A stretch of DNA of 64,000 nucleotides from Lapidilactobacillus luobeiensis (GTDB lineage Bacteria; Bacillota; Bacilli; Lactobacillales; Lactobacillaceae): NCBI RefSeq assembly GCF_024345205.1, contig NZ_BROC01000002.1, forward strand, positions 62,001-126,000, in the 5' to 3' direction. The position numbers and the translations under genes are program-made. The notes beneath the pieces were generated by a model. That model was given only the letters and a program-made list of their open reading frames with translations, made no database searches and was not told the DNA's origin. How positions within the stretch are numbered: position 1 is the first letter of the stretch; every line of letters starts with the position of its first letter. Positions 35,988 to 45,145 of the stretch are shown here, one piece after another.

Positions 35988-37304
35988 ATGGTAACGATCG
36001 CTGAAGTATTGGCTTTTCTGCATAGTCGGCCAAGGTTGCATCGCAGTGATAAATTAGACCTGATGCGTCAAGCCTTGCGGTTATTTGATGATCCCCAAGA
36101 CAAGTTCGCAACGATCCACGTGACGGGGACCAATGGTAAGGGCACGACTTGTCATTTGATCAGTTCACTATTGGTAGCGCAGGGCTATCATGTGGGATTG
36201 TTTACGTCACCTTTCGTTTTGCGTTTCAATGAACGGATCCAAATCGATGATCAGCAGATCCCTGATGCGGAGCTGATCAAACTGGTGACTCGTCTGCGGC
36301 CGATCTTACAACAGGCTCACTTAGAATTGACAGAGTTTGAATGGGTCACTTTGTTGATGTTCTGCTATTTTGCCGATCAAAAAGTCGATGTTGGCGTGAT
36401 CGAAGTGGGTATCGGCGGCGCCCATGATCGGACCAATGTGATCAATGCCAGTGTTGGCGTGATCACTTCGATCGGGTTAGATCATGAAGATCTGATCGGA
36501 CCGACGCTGCAAGATATCGCTGAGGAAAAAGCGGGGATCATCAAGGCCAAGCAAACGGTTTTTCTGGGAAAATTACCTGCGGAAACGCAGACGATCATGG
36601 CCCGACGCGTTGCCCAAGAACAGGCGTTGAGTTATCAAGAGGGTCAAGATCTGATCACGGAGAAAGTCCGCTGGTCCCAGCAAGGTGTTCGCTTTGATTG
36701 GTCGTGGTCAGGAGCCACACCGGTCCATTTGCGGCAATTACAATTGCCGGCTTGGAGTCAGTGGCAGTTGCAGGCTTGTAGTTTAGCTTTGGGTGCTACG
36801 GCGGCTTGGCTTGCGCAACACCACGATCATCTGGACAGTAAACGAGTCCGTCAAGTTTTGGCCGACTTTCATGTGCCTGGACGCTTGGAACTGCTTAGTC
36901 AGGAACCGCTGATCGTGCTTGATGGCGCCCACAATATCGCGGCGATCCAAGCGTTGATCAAGACGATCCAGCGAACTTTTCCGGGGCAGCCAGTCTATTT
37001 GACGATCGCGATGATGGCAGATAAAGATATTCATGAAGTTGCTGCGCTTTTAGCAAAAACATCGTGGCAGATCACGTGGACGACACTTGCTCACAATCCA
37101 CGCGCAGCGGATCAGGCGCGTTTGGCTACGCAATTACCTGGTGATTTTAATTACGCGCCGGATTGGCAGACAGCCTTTCAAAATGCGTTGCATGATTCAG
37201 GTGGAACTGGGGTGTTCTTGTTCGCAGGGTCTTTTTACCTGATCAGCGAAGTACGTCAGTTTTTCTTGCCCGAGGCTAGTCGTTCACAGAATGGCCATGA
37301 TTGA
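35988..37304 (+). CDS. folC: folylpolyglutamate synthase / dihydrofolate synthase
   Basis: A 438-residue Mur-ligase-fold enzyme. ATG 35988 has a well placed site (aaaggag), an in-frame GTG sits three codons earlier. ATP-binding loop HVTGTNGKGTT, second motif VIEVGIGGAHDRTNV, and C-terminal LDGAHNIAAIQ. It adds glutamate to folates, retaining them in the cell. No other folate biosynthesis genes are near, so only polyglutamylation may be needed. Confidence 0.95.
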   Translation: MVTIAEVLAFLHSRPRLHRSDKLDLMRQALRLFDDPQDKFATIHVTGTNGKGTTCHLISSLLVAQGYHVGLFTSPFVLRFNERIQIDDQQIPDAELIKLVTRLRPILQQAHLELTEFEWVTLLMFCYFADQKVDVGVIEVGIGGAHDRTNVINASVGVITSIGLDHEDLIGPTLQDIAEEKAGIIKAKQTVFLGKLPAETQTIMARRVAQEQALSYQEGQDLITEKVRWSQQGVRFDWSWSGATPVHLRQLQLPAWSQWQLQACSLALGATAAWLAQHHDHLDSKRVRQVLADFHVPGRLELLSQEPLIVLDGAHNIAAIQALIKTIQRTFPGQPVYLTIAMMADKDIHEVAALLAKTSWQITWTTLAHNPRAADQARLATQLPGDFNYAPDWQTAFQNALHDSGGTGVFLFAGSFYLISEVRQFFLPEASRSQNGHD

Positions 37305-37376
37305 TGATTTTTACCATAAACAATAAGGTAAACTAAAGCACTCTTTCGTATTTAAAAGACGAGAGGGTGATTTTTT

Positions 37377-38084
37377 ATGACAAAAGAAGTGAATGTATTA
37401 TTAAAAAGTGAACGTCGCAGCGATGATGTGATCGCGTTGCGACCGCGGGAAACAGTTTGCCAGCATGGCGTCGGGGCGGCAACGGATCAAGAATTACTCC
37501 AGATCATTTTGCGGACGGGCACAGCAAAATGTAGTACGTCCGAGCTAGCTAGTCTTTTATTACATCATTTTGGCAACTTGGCTTTTTTGTCACGCGCGGG
37601 CTTGACTGAATTGACGCAATTTTCGGGTATCGGGCCGACAAAAGCGGTCGAATTGCAGGCGGCTTTTGAATTAGGTCGCCGCTCATTACGCCAAATGCAA
37701 TTGCGCCAAGGGGTCGTTGTTTCCTCACGGTTATTAGGTCAGCAAATGGTCAAGAAATTTCGCGGTTGTCAACAGGAACAATTGGTCGTGGTTTATTTGG
37801 ATACAAAAAATCAGGTGATCCAAGAACGAATCGTTTTTACGGGGGGATTGAATAGTTCGGTGGCCCATCCTCGTGAAATCTATCATTATGCGGTGCTACT
37901 CTCAGCTGCGCGATTGATTTGCCTACACAATCATCCCAGTGGGCAACTGACGCCCTCAAGCCATGATCTGGCGTTTTCCAAACGATTGGTTCAATGTGGC
38001 GAATTGATGGGGATCGATTGTTTGGATCATTTGATCATCGGTCATGATAATTATTTGTCGTTACGCGAAGAAAATTTGCTTTGA
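37377..38084 (+). CDS. radC: RadC family JAB-domain protein
   Basis: A 235-residue protein. N-terminal helix-hairpin-helix-like region (LTQFSGIGPTKAVELQAAFELG) and C-terminal JAB/MPN domain with the metal-binding motif LHNHPSGQLTPSSHD. Despite its name no direct role in DNA repair is established. Start ATG 37377 (site gagagggtg). It commonly precedes mreB in Firmicutes, as here. Confidence 0.93.
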   Translation: MTKEVNVLLKSERRSDDVIALRPRETVCQHGVGAATDQELLQIILRTGTAKCSTSELASLLLHHFGNLAFLSRAGLTELTQFSGIGPTKAVELQAAFELGRRSLRQMQLRQGVVVSSRLLGQQMVKKFRGCQQEQLVVVYLDTKNQVIQERIVFTGGLNSSVAHPREIYHYAVLLSAARLICLHNHPSGQLTPSSHDLAFSKRLVQCGELMGIDCLDHLIIGHDNYLSLREENLL

Positions 38085-38112
38085 AATAGGTGTTTGTTTT
38101 CTGAATTGCTGC

Positions 38113-38220
38113 TCGAGGTCAACCTGTTGTGCCTAACTACGCAATTGTTCCGAAAGCAAGGAGCACTTTCAAAACAATTGCTAGGTTAATGCTCAGGAGC
38201 AATGCAGGTCAGTTCGCACT
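38113..38220 (-). repeat. rod-like palindromic intergenic element, copy 1
   Basis: Non-coding sequence between radC and mreB. It forms a long imperfect hairpin with inner stem GCAATTGTTccGAAAG / CTTTCaaAACAATTGC. Read on the minus strand it shows the family core GAGCATTAaCCTAGCAATTG, also found at 42722 and 45807. Confidence 0.75.
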
Positions 38221-38395
38221 TTCTGTCATTTCCTGTTAGAATAGGACTTGCTAAGTAGTTTATTTTGGTCTAGGTCAGCGTACCGAATCAAACGGTGACC
38301 ATTTCTTTAAGATTTCTTAGTGGATACTTTTTAACGTTTTGCCATTATGGTATAATTCCAATTAGTATAAACTTGGAATTTAAGGAGAGAAAACA

Positions 38396-39397
38396 TTGCT
38401 AGGATTCGGTGCGAAGAATATTGGTATTGATTTAGGTACTGCCAATACGTTAGTTTATAGTGAAGGAAAAGGCATTGTCCTTAATGAACCTTCTGTCGTT
38501 GCAAAAAACTCGAAAACCGGCGAGATCATTGCGGTCGGTTCTGAAGCGCGTGATATGATTGGCCGAACTCCTGCAAGTATTGTAGCGATTCGGCCCATGA
38601 AAGATGGGGTCATTGCTGATTATGATACGACTGCGGCGATGATGAAATATTTTATCGAGAAAACAGTTGGTGGTGGCAAACCTTATGTGATGGTTTGTGT
38701 GCCTAGCGGTGTGACCGAAGTTGAAAAACGTGCGGTCATCGATGCGACCCGCGTGGCTGGTGCTCGTGAAGCTTACGTGATCGAAGAACCGTTCGCGGCG
38801 GCAGTCGGTGCTGGCCTCCCGATCATGGATCCAACCGGGAGCATGGTCGTTGATATTGGTGGTGGGACTACCGACGTGGCGACGATCTCCTTAGGTGGGA
38901 TCGTCTCCTCACGGTCGATCCGGATGGCTGGAGATAAGATCGATGAATCGATCACGTCGTACATTCGCCAGCACTTCAACTTGTTGATCGGCGAACGGAC
39001 TTCGGAGCAAGTCAAGATCCAAATCGGTTCGGCATCGGTCGATAAGGCTGCTGATCTTGAGGATATGACGATCCGCGGTCGTGATCTGATCACTGGTTTG
39101 CCTAAGACGATCGAGGTTTCGGCGACAGACATCGCCCATGCGATCCAAGAAGTGATCGAAGCGATCATTGCCGCGATCAAGGAGACCTTGGAAGAGACCT
39201 CGCCGGAAATCGCTGCTGACGTCATTGATCACGGGATCGTTTTGACTGGCGGCGGCGCGTTATTAAAGAACCTGCCTGAAGTGATCTCAGATGCCACTAA
39301 AGTTCCGGTGTTCATCGCCCAAGACCCGCTTGATTGTGTGGCCATCGGTACTGGGGAATCCCTCAAGAGTATTGAAGTCATGAAACGGAAACATTAA
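38396..39397 (+). CDS. mreB: rod shape-determining protein MreB
   Basis: A 333-residue actin homologue from TTG 38396 (site taaggaga). Phosphate loops [13 protein letters not shown] and [12 protein letters not shown], and the adenosine motif [15 protein letters not shown]. It forms membrane-associated filaments that guide side-wall synthesis. An extended -10 promoter (TGGTATAAT) lies about 30 bases upstream. An intrinsic terminator separates it from mreC. Confidence 0.97.
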   Translation: MLGFGAKNIGIDLGTANTLVYSEGKGIVLNEPSVVAKNSKTGEIIAVGSEARDMIGRTPASIVAIRPMKDGVIADYDTTAAMMKYFIEKTVGGGKPYVMVCVPSGVTEVEKRAVIDATRVAGAREAYVIEEPFAAAVGAGLPIMDPTGSMVVDIGGGTTDVATISLGGIVSSRSIRMAGDKIDESITSYIRQHFNLLIGERTSEQVKIQIGSASVDKAADLEDMTIRGRDLITGLPKTIEVSATDIAHAIQEVIEAIIAAIKETLEETSPEIAADVIDHGIVLTGGGALLKNLPEVISDATKVPVFIAQDPLDCVAIGTGESLKSIEVMKRKH

Positions 39398-39405
39398 AAT
39401 CCGAA

Positions 39406-39428
39406 AATGCGGGCGTGCCCGCTTTTTT
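39406..39428 (+). terminator. intrinsic terminator between mreB and mreC
   Basis: Stem GCGGG / CCCGC with loop CGTG and six T residues, placed between the mreB stop and the mreC ribosome site. It should reduce read-through into mreCD-minCD. Confidence 0.85.
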
Positions 39429-39445
39429 GATTTGTGGAGGATTTA

Positions 39446-40306
39446 ATGAATAAGTTTTTTTCCAATAAAAAATTGATCATTGTGATGGTCACCTTAATCG
39501 CCGTTTTTGGCTTGCTCTCTGTCTCCATTGGCCTGCGCGACAACCGTAAGGCGCCAGTATTTGTGCAACGCTTTGGCAACGACGCTTTGGGGATCGTCGG
39601 TCGAGTGATCACCGCGCCTGTCAATGGCGTGCGTAATGTCAGCGCGAATATCCAGGATCTGTTCAATACTTATGATGAGAACAAGGCCTTGAAAGCGCAG
39701 ATCCAAGATCTGGCGGAGACCAAAGTTGAGAACCAAACTTTAAAGAATGAAAATCGCGCCTTGAAAAAGCAACTTAAATTGAATGCGACTTTAACTGATT
39801 ACACGCAGATCAGCGCGGCGGTCATGAGTCGCTCTCCAGTCAATTGGCAAAACTATCTATTGATCAATCGGGGTTCTGCCGCTGGCTTGAAAAAAAATAT
39901 GCCGGTCATGAGTGGTTCCGGGTTGATCGGGCGTATTGTTGAAGTCAATCAAACCAATGCTAAAGTTGAATTGATCTCTAGCGACAACAGTTCCAGTAAT
40001 CGTTTCGCCGCCGAAGTCAGTATTGATGGTGGTACGCCAGTCAGTGGTTTGATCACTGGTTATGATACGGAAACGGCTACTTTAAAAATGGGTCGTTTGG
40101 TCACGGCTGATAAAGTCAAGAAGGGGCAAAAAGTCGTGACTTCGGGGCTAGGCGGGCTCACACCGGCTGGTCTATTGATCGGGACTGTGGTCAAAGTCAA
40201 AGATGATGATTATGGCTTGGCGAGCACGATCTATGTCAAACCGGCGGCTAACCTGAATAATTTCACTGTGGTTACAGTGATCGATCGGGGGATCGACGAT
40301 GACTAA
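39446..40306 (+). CDS. mreC: rod shape-determining protein MreC
   Basis: A 286-residue bitopic membrane protein. ATG 39446 has site tggagg (the in-frame GTG at 39434 overlaps it). One transmembrane helix (about residues 8-27), a coiled coil (YDENKALKAQIQDLAETKVENQTLKNENRALKKQL, residues 71-105) and a beta-rich extracellular domain with VMSGSGLIGRIVEV. It scaffolds the elongation machinery outside the membrane. Overlaps mreD. Confidence 0.95.
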   Translation: MNKFFSNKKLIIVMVTLIAVFGLLSVSIGLRDNRKAPVFVQRFGNDALGIVGRVITAPVNGVRNVSANIQDLFNTYDENKALKAQIQDLAETKVENQTLKNENRALKKQLKLNATLTDYTQISAAVMSRSPVNWQNYLLINRGSAAGLKKNMPVMSGSGLIGRIVEVNQTNAKVELISSDNSSSNRFAAEVSIDGGTPVSGLITGYDTETATLKMGRLVTADKVKKGQKVVTSGLGGLTPAGLLIGTVVKVKDDDYGLASTIYVKPAANLNNFTVVTVIDRGIDDD

Positions 40307-40844
40307 TATGAAAGTCGAGAAATTTCAGCATCGTTGGTTGCTTCCGGTAGTTATTTTGCTAGGGTTTTTCATAGACGGTAGCTTAGCGCTGGCTTTTTCA
40401 AACTTTTTCTATGATAATAATCTCCAAATGGCCCCGCAGTTGTTTTTGATGGCACTGGTGGTCTGTACTTTCGCGATGCCTTCATCAAATTTGCTTTTTT
40501 GGTACGCTTTAGTCGGTGGCCTCGCCTATGATTTGTTTTATACGGGGTTGATCGGACTTTATACGTTGATCGGCCCTTTGACCTATTTATTGACGAAGGC
40601 GTTATTGGCGTATTTTGGTAAGCAACCGATCTATCAGTTGGGAACTTTTGTGATCGCGGTTTTTATCGGTCAAGTGATCCTCTACTTTTTAGCGGATTTC
40701 TTCAATTTAGCAACGGTGTCTTTGGGCGGTTTTATCAGTGATGCGTTGGCGCCAACGATCCTGCTCAATGTCGTTTTATTTGCGATATTTTTTGTTCCAG
40801 CGCGCTGGCTTTTACAATTTATCCACCAAAAACGGGGGAGGTAA
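40299..40844 (+). CDS. mreD: rod shape-determining protein MreD
   Basis: A 181-residue polytopic membrane protein with five or six hydrophobic helices; start ATG 40299 overlaps the mreC stop by eight bases. Typical of MreD in length and hydrophobic pattern (WYALVGGLAYDLFYTGLIGLYTLIGPL). Partner of MreC in cell elongation. Confidence 0.92.
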   Translation: MTNMKVEKFQHRWLLPVVILLGFFIDGSLALAFSNFFYDNNLQMAPQLFLMALVVCTFAMPSSNLLFWYALVGGLAYDLFYTGLIGLYTLIGPLTYLLTKALLAYFGKQPIYQLGTFVIAVFIGQVILYFLADFFNLATVSLGGFISDALAPTILLNVVLFAIFFVPARWLLQFIHQKRGR

Positions 40845-40848
40845 GCAC

Positions 40849-41511
40849 ATGGAAAATGTTTTTTTAAGAGGGCGTAACGATGGCTACGAGATCGAGATCC
40901 CGGCGGAGCGGAATTTTGAAGCGAGTTTGCAAGAACTGGCGACATTATTAGAAAAGGTTCGGGCCGAAGATCAAAGCACTCGGGAGATCCATTTCAAAGT
41001 GCGGACGGGGCAACGGATCTTGACCGCCGATCAGCGTCAGCGTTTAAACGATCTAGTTGGTCGTTTTGACCATTTTCAAATCTTGGAAGTGACCGCTGAT
41101 GTCATGGATCAGCAGACAGTCGCAGCGTTGCTTAAAACTAAGGCGTTCCATTTCGTGCCTCAGGTCATTCGTAGTGGGCAAGAAGTTTTTTATGAGGGCG
41201 ATGTGGTCTTATTGGGGAGCGTTCATCAAGGCGCGACTTTGATGGCGTCACGTAATATCTATGTGGTCGGTAATGTGCAGGGGATCCTCCACGCGGGTTT
41301 TCCCGATAATAGTGACGCGATCATCGCTGGTGATCTGAAACAAGCGGCTCAATTGCGGATCAGTGATCTGGTCGAGATCGTGGCGGATCGGCCGGAGATC
41401 TCCGGGCAACAATTCAGTTATATCAATGACTTACATAATTTGGCGACGGCTAAATTGACGGATCTGAAGAAAATCAAGCCTAAACTATTCCAGCAATTGG
41501 AGGAACAGTAA
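40849..41511 (+). CDS. minC: septum site-determining protein MinC
   Basis: A 220-residue protein from ATG 40849 (site gggggaggt). The C-terminal half is the beta-helical MinC domain with repeats VLLGSVHQGATLMASRNIYVVGNVQGILHAG and AIIAGDLKQAAQLRI. MinC inhibits FtsZ assembly away from midcell, working with MinD. Translationally coupled to minD through a TAATG overlap. Confidence 0.94.
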   Translation: MENVFLRGRNDGYEIEIPAERNFEASLQELATLLEKVRAEDQSTREIHFKVRTGQRILTADQRQRLNDLVGRFDHFQILEVTADVMDQQTVAALLKTKAFHFVPQVIRSGQEVFYEGDVVLLGSVHQGATLMASRNIYVVGNVQGILHAGFPDNSDAIIAGDLKQAAQLRISDLVEIVADRPEISGQQFSYINDLHNLATAKLTDLKKIKPKLFQQLEEQ

Positions 41512-42332
41512 TGGGAACAGCTTTAGTGATCACATCAGGTAAAGGCGGCGTTGGCAAAACAACAACGACAGCTAATATTGGGACCTCCTTGGCGCTTTTG
41601 GGAAAGAAGGTCTGTTTAGTTGACTTGGATCTAGGTCTGCGAAATCTTGATGTGGTCCTAGGTCTGGAAAATCGCATCATTTTTACGATCGTTGATGTGG
41701 TCCAAGGACGGGCGAGTCTGAAACAGGCGCTGATCAAGGATGAACGTTTGCCGGACAAGTTGTTTTTATTACCAGCGGCACAAAGTTCGGATAAAAACGC
41801 CTTGACACCACAAGCCGTTCGCGAGATCGTCACGCAATTGAAGGCAAGTTTTGATTTCGTCTTGTTGGATTGTCCTGCCGGGATCGAGCAAGGCTTTGAG
41901 AACGCAGTCGCTGGCGCTGATGGCGCGATTTTGGTGACCACACCTGAAAATGCGGCGGTCAGTGATGCGGATCGGATCGTTGGAATCCTTGAGGCACATC
42001 ATTTGGAGTTTGGGCCACGGCTGATCATTAACCGGATCCGCAAAAATCTGATGAATCAGGGCGACATGATGAGCATCGAAGCGATCACTGATCATCTTTC
42101 GGTACCGCTACTGGGGATCGTTTTTGATGATGATGCAGTGATCGCCACTGCTAATGCGGGAACGCCAGTGACGCTGACCCCAGATAACCCGGCGAGCCAA
42201 GGCTATCGGAATATTGCACGACGAATGTTAGGCGATAGTGTGCCGCTAATGACTTTACAGGAAGAAACGCCGGAACCAGCAATAGCGCCGGAAGCGCCCA
42301 AGGGTTTTTGGGCGCGTTTATTCCATCGTTGA
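41511..42332 (+). CDS. minD: septum site-determining protein MinD
   Basis: A 273-residue ParA-type ATPase. Deviant Walker A SGKGGVGKTTTTAN, DLDLGLRNLDVVLGLENR, DCPAGIEQGFENA, and a C-terminal amphipathic membrane-targeting helix (FWARLFHR). It recruits MinC to the membrane. There is no minE; as in other Firmicutes, DivIVA (60789) probably gives the positional cue, although no MinJ is seen in this window. Confidence 0.96.
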   Translation: MGTALVITSGKGGVGKTTTTANIGTSLALLGKKVCLVDLDLGLRNLDVVLGLENRIIFTIVDVVQGRASLKQALIKDERLPDKLFLLPAAQSSDKNALTPQAVREIVTQLKASFDFVLLDCPAGIEQGFENAVAGADGAILVTTPENAAVSDADRIVGILEAHHLEFGPRLIINRIRKNLMNQGDMMSIEAITDHLSVPLLGIVFDDDAVIATANAGTPVTLTPDNPASQGYRNIARRMLGDSVPLMTLQEETPEPAIAPEAPKGFWARLFHR

Positions 42333-42394
42333 TTAGGCCAGCGACTTTCGCGGACCGGGCTTTGCCAAAAAAGATAGTTTGATTCAAAAAAAGC

Positions 42395-42423
42395 TTGACA
42401 AGTTTACTAAATGTGATTAGTAT
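42395..42423 (+). promoter_or_regulatory. promoter of the T-box/amino-acid transporter operon
   Basis: -35 TTGACA (42395-42400), exact 17-bp spacer, -10 TAGTAT (42418-42423). Confidence 0.85.
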
Positions 42424-42429
42424 GAATGA

Positions 42430-42702
42430 ATAATTAATAGATTCTAAGCAAATAATTGTCCCGGTGACTACCGCTACGTTAAGAGAACTCCTGGTCGGTG
42501 TGAAGGAGAGGTAAGTGGTCATGCACAACAATTCTGCGATCGATGTCAGTTTTACCTAGGTAATCCAAAGTCGACCCGGTTCGCCGCCGTTATTGGTTCA
42601 GTTCAAGGACTGAATGAGCCATTCGTTGTAAAGCGAATGGAAACCAGAGGTGGGACCGTGTTGATCAACGCCCTCTAGACTAGCAATAGTTTAGAGGGCG
42701 TT
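42430..42702 (+). promoter_or_regulatory. T-box riboswitch, probably tRNA-His responsive
   Basis: About 270-nt leader with T-box AGGTGGGACCGTG (42648-42660) and a strong terminator AACGCCCTCTA / TAGAGGGCGTT plus T-tract (42667-42708). The bulge reads UGGG, not UGGU as in the valS and ileS leaders here, so it would pair with a discriminator C, which among bacterial tRNAs is characteristic of tRNA-His (C73). A CAC triplet followed by A (42524-42526) on the 3' side of stem I is a candidate histidine specifier. Controls the ABC transporter genes downstream. Confidence 0.85.
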
Positions 42703-42721
42703 TTTTGTATTCAAAGAGTGT

Positions 42722-42835
42722 GAGCCGACCTGGGCAGCTTCTGAGCATTAGCCTAGCAATTGTTTTGAAAGCTGGGCTTTGCTTTCGGAACAATTGCGTA
42801 GCTAAGCGGAAGAAGCTAGGTCGGCGAACACGTTT
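42722..42835 (+). repeat. rod-like palindromic intergenic element, copy 2
   Basis: Near-complete hairpin: GCCGACCT / AGGTCGGC, AGCTTCT / AGAAGCT, TTAGC / GCTAA, GCAATTGTT / AACAATTGC, GAAAGC / GCTTTC. It lies between the T-box terminator and the first transporter gene, so it is transcribed when the T-box reads through. Confidence 0.85.
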
Positions 42836-42843
42836 CAAAAGAG

Positions 42844-42955
42844 TGCGGGCCGACCTGAATAGCTCCCGAGCATTAACCTAGACAGGATTTTGGAGGCGAT
42901 CCATGCCTCATGAAGCCTGGCGTAGTTAAGCGGAAGGAGCTGGGTTAGCGAACAC
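42844..42955 (+). repeat. rod-like palindromic intergenic element, copy 3
   Basis: Directly follows copy 2 in the same orientation. Outer parts are similar (GGCCGACCTGAATAGCTCCCG), but the inner stem is different in sequence (CAGG.TT..GAGGC / GCCTC..AA.CCTG) and still paired, indicating compensatory change. Confidence 0.8.
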
Positions 42956-42979
42956 ATTTAAAAAAGGAGTGGAGTAAGT

Positions 42980-43627
42980 ATGAGTTGGCAATATTTAAGT
43001 GAGATTTTTCCGGCGTTATTGAAGGGGACAAAGGTAACTTTGAGTATTTTCGGGTTGACCTTATTACTGGCGATCCCGCTGGGTCTGTTGGTTAGTTTAG
43101 GATTGCGGTCGCGGTTCAAGCCTTTGCGGGGTCTACTTGATTTCTATGTTTGGTTGATGCGCGGGACGCCTTTACTGCTCCAACTGATTTTTGTTTTCTA
43201 CGGGTTACCACTGATCCATTTGGTTTTGGAGCGTTACGCGGCGGCTTTGTTCGCCTTTGTTTTGAACTATGCCGCCTATTTCGCGGAGATCTTCCGTGGG
43301 GGATTGCAGAGCGTTGATCAGGGGCAAGTCGAAGCGGCCCAGATGTTGCGCTTGAATAGTCGGCAGACGTTCCGCTATATTATTTTGCCGCAAGTCAATA
43401 AAAAAGTGATCCCGGCGATCGGCAATGAGGTGATCAACCTAGTCAAGGATTCCTCACTGGTCTATGTGATCGGTTTAGGTGATCTGCTGCGAGCCGGTAA
43501 TATCGCCATGGCCCGCGATGTGACGTTAGTGCCTTTACTAGCCGTCGCCGTGATCTATCTGACTTTGACCGCCGTGCTGACCTGGGCGTTGCGTCGAGCG
43601 GAGAAACATTACGCGTATTACGAATAG
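42980..43627 (+). CDS. amino-acid ABC transporter permease (probable histidine)
   Basis: A 215-residue HisM/GlnP-type permease (ATG 42980, site aaggagtgg) with four or five hydrophobic helices and the EAA loop VEAAQMLRLNSRQTFRYIILPQ. Opening LLKGTKVTLSIFGLTLLLAIPLGL is typical of polar amino-acid permeases. Substrate inferred from the T-box that controls the operon. Confidence 0.92.
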   Translation: MSWQYLSEIFPALLKGTKVTLSIFGLTLLLAIPLGLLVSLGLRSRFKPLRGLLDFYVWLMRGTPLLLQLIFVFYGLPLIHLVLERYAAALFAFVLNYAAYFAEIFRGGLQSVDQGQVEAAQMLRLNSRQTFRYIILPQVNKKVIPAIGNEVINLVKDSSLVYVIGLGDLLRAGNIAMARDVTLVPLLAVAVIYLTLTAVLTWALRRAEKHYAYYE

Positions 43628-43639
43628 GAGGAACGTCAC

Positions 43640-44278
43640 ATGTTAACATTAAAGGGTATCACTAAGAAAATGGGCGCCCGCACGATCATCGATCAAGTAT
43701 CTTTAGCTGTTGAGGAGGGGCAGACCCTTTGTATCGTTGGTCCTAGTGGTGCGGGCAAGACGACCTTGTTGCGCGTGATCGCTGGTTTGACCCCGTTTGA
43801 TCAGGGGACGATCGAACTTGATGGTCAGCGCTTTGTACCTGTCCGCGATAATTTGAAGCGGGGCCTGATCGGCGTTGTTTTTCAAGACTTTCGCCTGTTT
43901 CCTCACTTAACGACTTTAGAAAACGTTGCCTTAGCACCACGTTTGGTCTTAAATCAAACCGGAGCGGCGGCTGACCAGCAAGCGCAGAAATTATTGCAGC
44001 AACTCGATCTCAGCCAACAAGCGGCGCAATATCCGTTTCAATTGTCGGGGGGCCAGAAACAACGGGTAGGGATCGCCCGAGCCTTAGCGTTACGACCGCG
44101 GATCTTGTGTTATGATGAGCCGACTTCGGCCCTTGACCCTAATTTACGCGATAGTGTGCGCGATTTGATTTTGCAGTTGAAGGCATCGGGGATGACCCAG
44201 ATCGTTGTGACCCATGATCTAGCGTTCGCGCGCCAGATCGCCGATCAAACTTATCAATTAGCGCCATATCAGGTTTGA
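43640..44278 (+). CDS. amino-acid ABC transporter ATP-binding protein
   Basis: A 212-residue ATPase, short for its family. Walker A GPSGAGKTTLL, Q-loop VVFQDFRLFPHLT, signature LSGGQKQRVGIARAL, Walker B ILCYDEPTSALDP and switch His in VVTHDLAFA. Start ATG 43640 (site aggagga). Energises the permease at 42980. Confidence 0.95.
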   Translation: MLTLKGITKKMGARTIIDQVSLAVEEGQTLCIVGPSGAGKTTLLRVIAGLTPFDQGTIELDGQRFVPVRDNLKRGLIGVVFQDFRLFPHLTTLENVALAPRLVLNQTGAAADQQAQKLLQQLDLSQQAAQYPFQLSGGQKQRVGIARALALRPRILCYDEPTSALDPNLRDSVRDLILQLKASGMTQIVVTHDLAFARQIADQTYQLAPYQV

Positions 44279-44294
44279 TCAAGGAGGGAAAATT

Positions 44295-45113
44295 ATGCGT
44301 TTGAAGAAATCATTGCTATTAATGGGGCTGCTGTTAGGATCAGTGCTCAGCCTAAGTGGTTGTAGTTCCGTTCGTGATCTCAACGCCGTCGATCAGGCTG
44401 GCAGTACCCTGATCATTGGGTTAGACGACACCTTCGTGCCAATGGGTTTTCAGAAAAAAGATGGTAGTTTGGCCGGGTTCGACATTGATCTGGCTAAGGC
44501 TGTTGGGCGCGAATTGGATCAAAAAATAGCGTTTCAAGCGATCGACTGGAACATGAAAGAAACTGAATTGAAGAATGGCACGATCGATTTGATCTGGAAC
44601 GGTTATACAAAAACCAAGCAACGGGAAAAAGAAGTGGCGTTTTCAGATCCATACTTACGTAATCAACAGGTTTTGGTGACAGAAAGAGCGGCGGGAATCA
44701 AGACTTTTACGGCGATGAAAGATAAGAAAGTCGGGGTCCAAAATGGTTCCTCAGGCCAAACCCTGTTCGATGGTCAGCCTCAAGTTTTGAAGAACATCGT
44801 CGCTGATCATAGCGCCGTGCTTTATGAGAATTTCAATACGGCTTTTTTGGATTTGCAGGCCGGACGGATTCAAGGTATAGTCGGAGATAGTATCTATGCT
44901 GGTTATTATATTCGCCAGCAAAAAGATCCTAATCAATATCGGATCATCAGTGGTGGTTATCCGGCTGAGACTTTTGCGATCGGATTACGTCAATCCGATA
45001 CTAAATTACGGCAACGGCTCAATGCAGCCCTGGCTAAACTAAGCCGGAACGGCACGATCAGTCGTTTGAGCGAGAAATGGTTCAAACAAGATCTGGCCAT
45101 CAAAATCGATTGA
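44295..45113 (+). CDS. amino-acid ABC transporter substrate-binding lipoprotein
   Basis: A 272-residue family 3 solute-binding protein (ATG 44295, site aaggagggaa). Signal peptide with lipobox LSGC (Cys near residue 23). Mature region opens LIIGLDDTFVPMGFQKKDGSLAGFDIDLAKAVG, with DLIWNGYTKTKQREKEVAFSDPYL. Captures the amino acid outside the membrane for the permease. Probably histidine, from the T-box argument. Confidence 0.93.
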   Translation: MRLKKSLLLMGLLLGSVLSLSGCSSVRDLNAVDQAGSTLIIGLDDTFVPMGFQKKDGSLAGFDIDLAKAVGRELDQKIAFQAIDWNMKETELKNGTIDLIWNGYTKTKQREKEVAFSDPYLRNQQVLVTERAAGIKTFTAMKDKKVGVQNGSSGQTLFDGQPQVLKNIVADHSAVLYENFNTAFLDLQAGRIQGIVGDSIYAGYYIRQQKDPNQYRIISGGYPAETFAIGLRQSDTKLRQRLNAALAKLSRNGTISRLSEKWFKQDLAIKID

Positions 45114-45145
45114 CCGCTGTGATGAATCAGACAGGAGTTTAAAAA

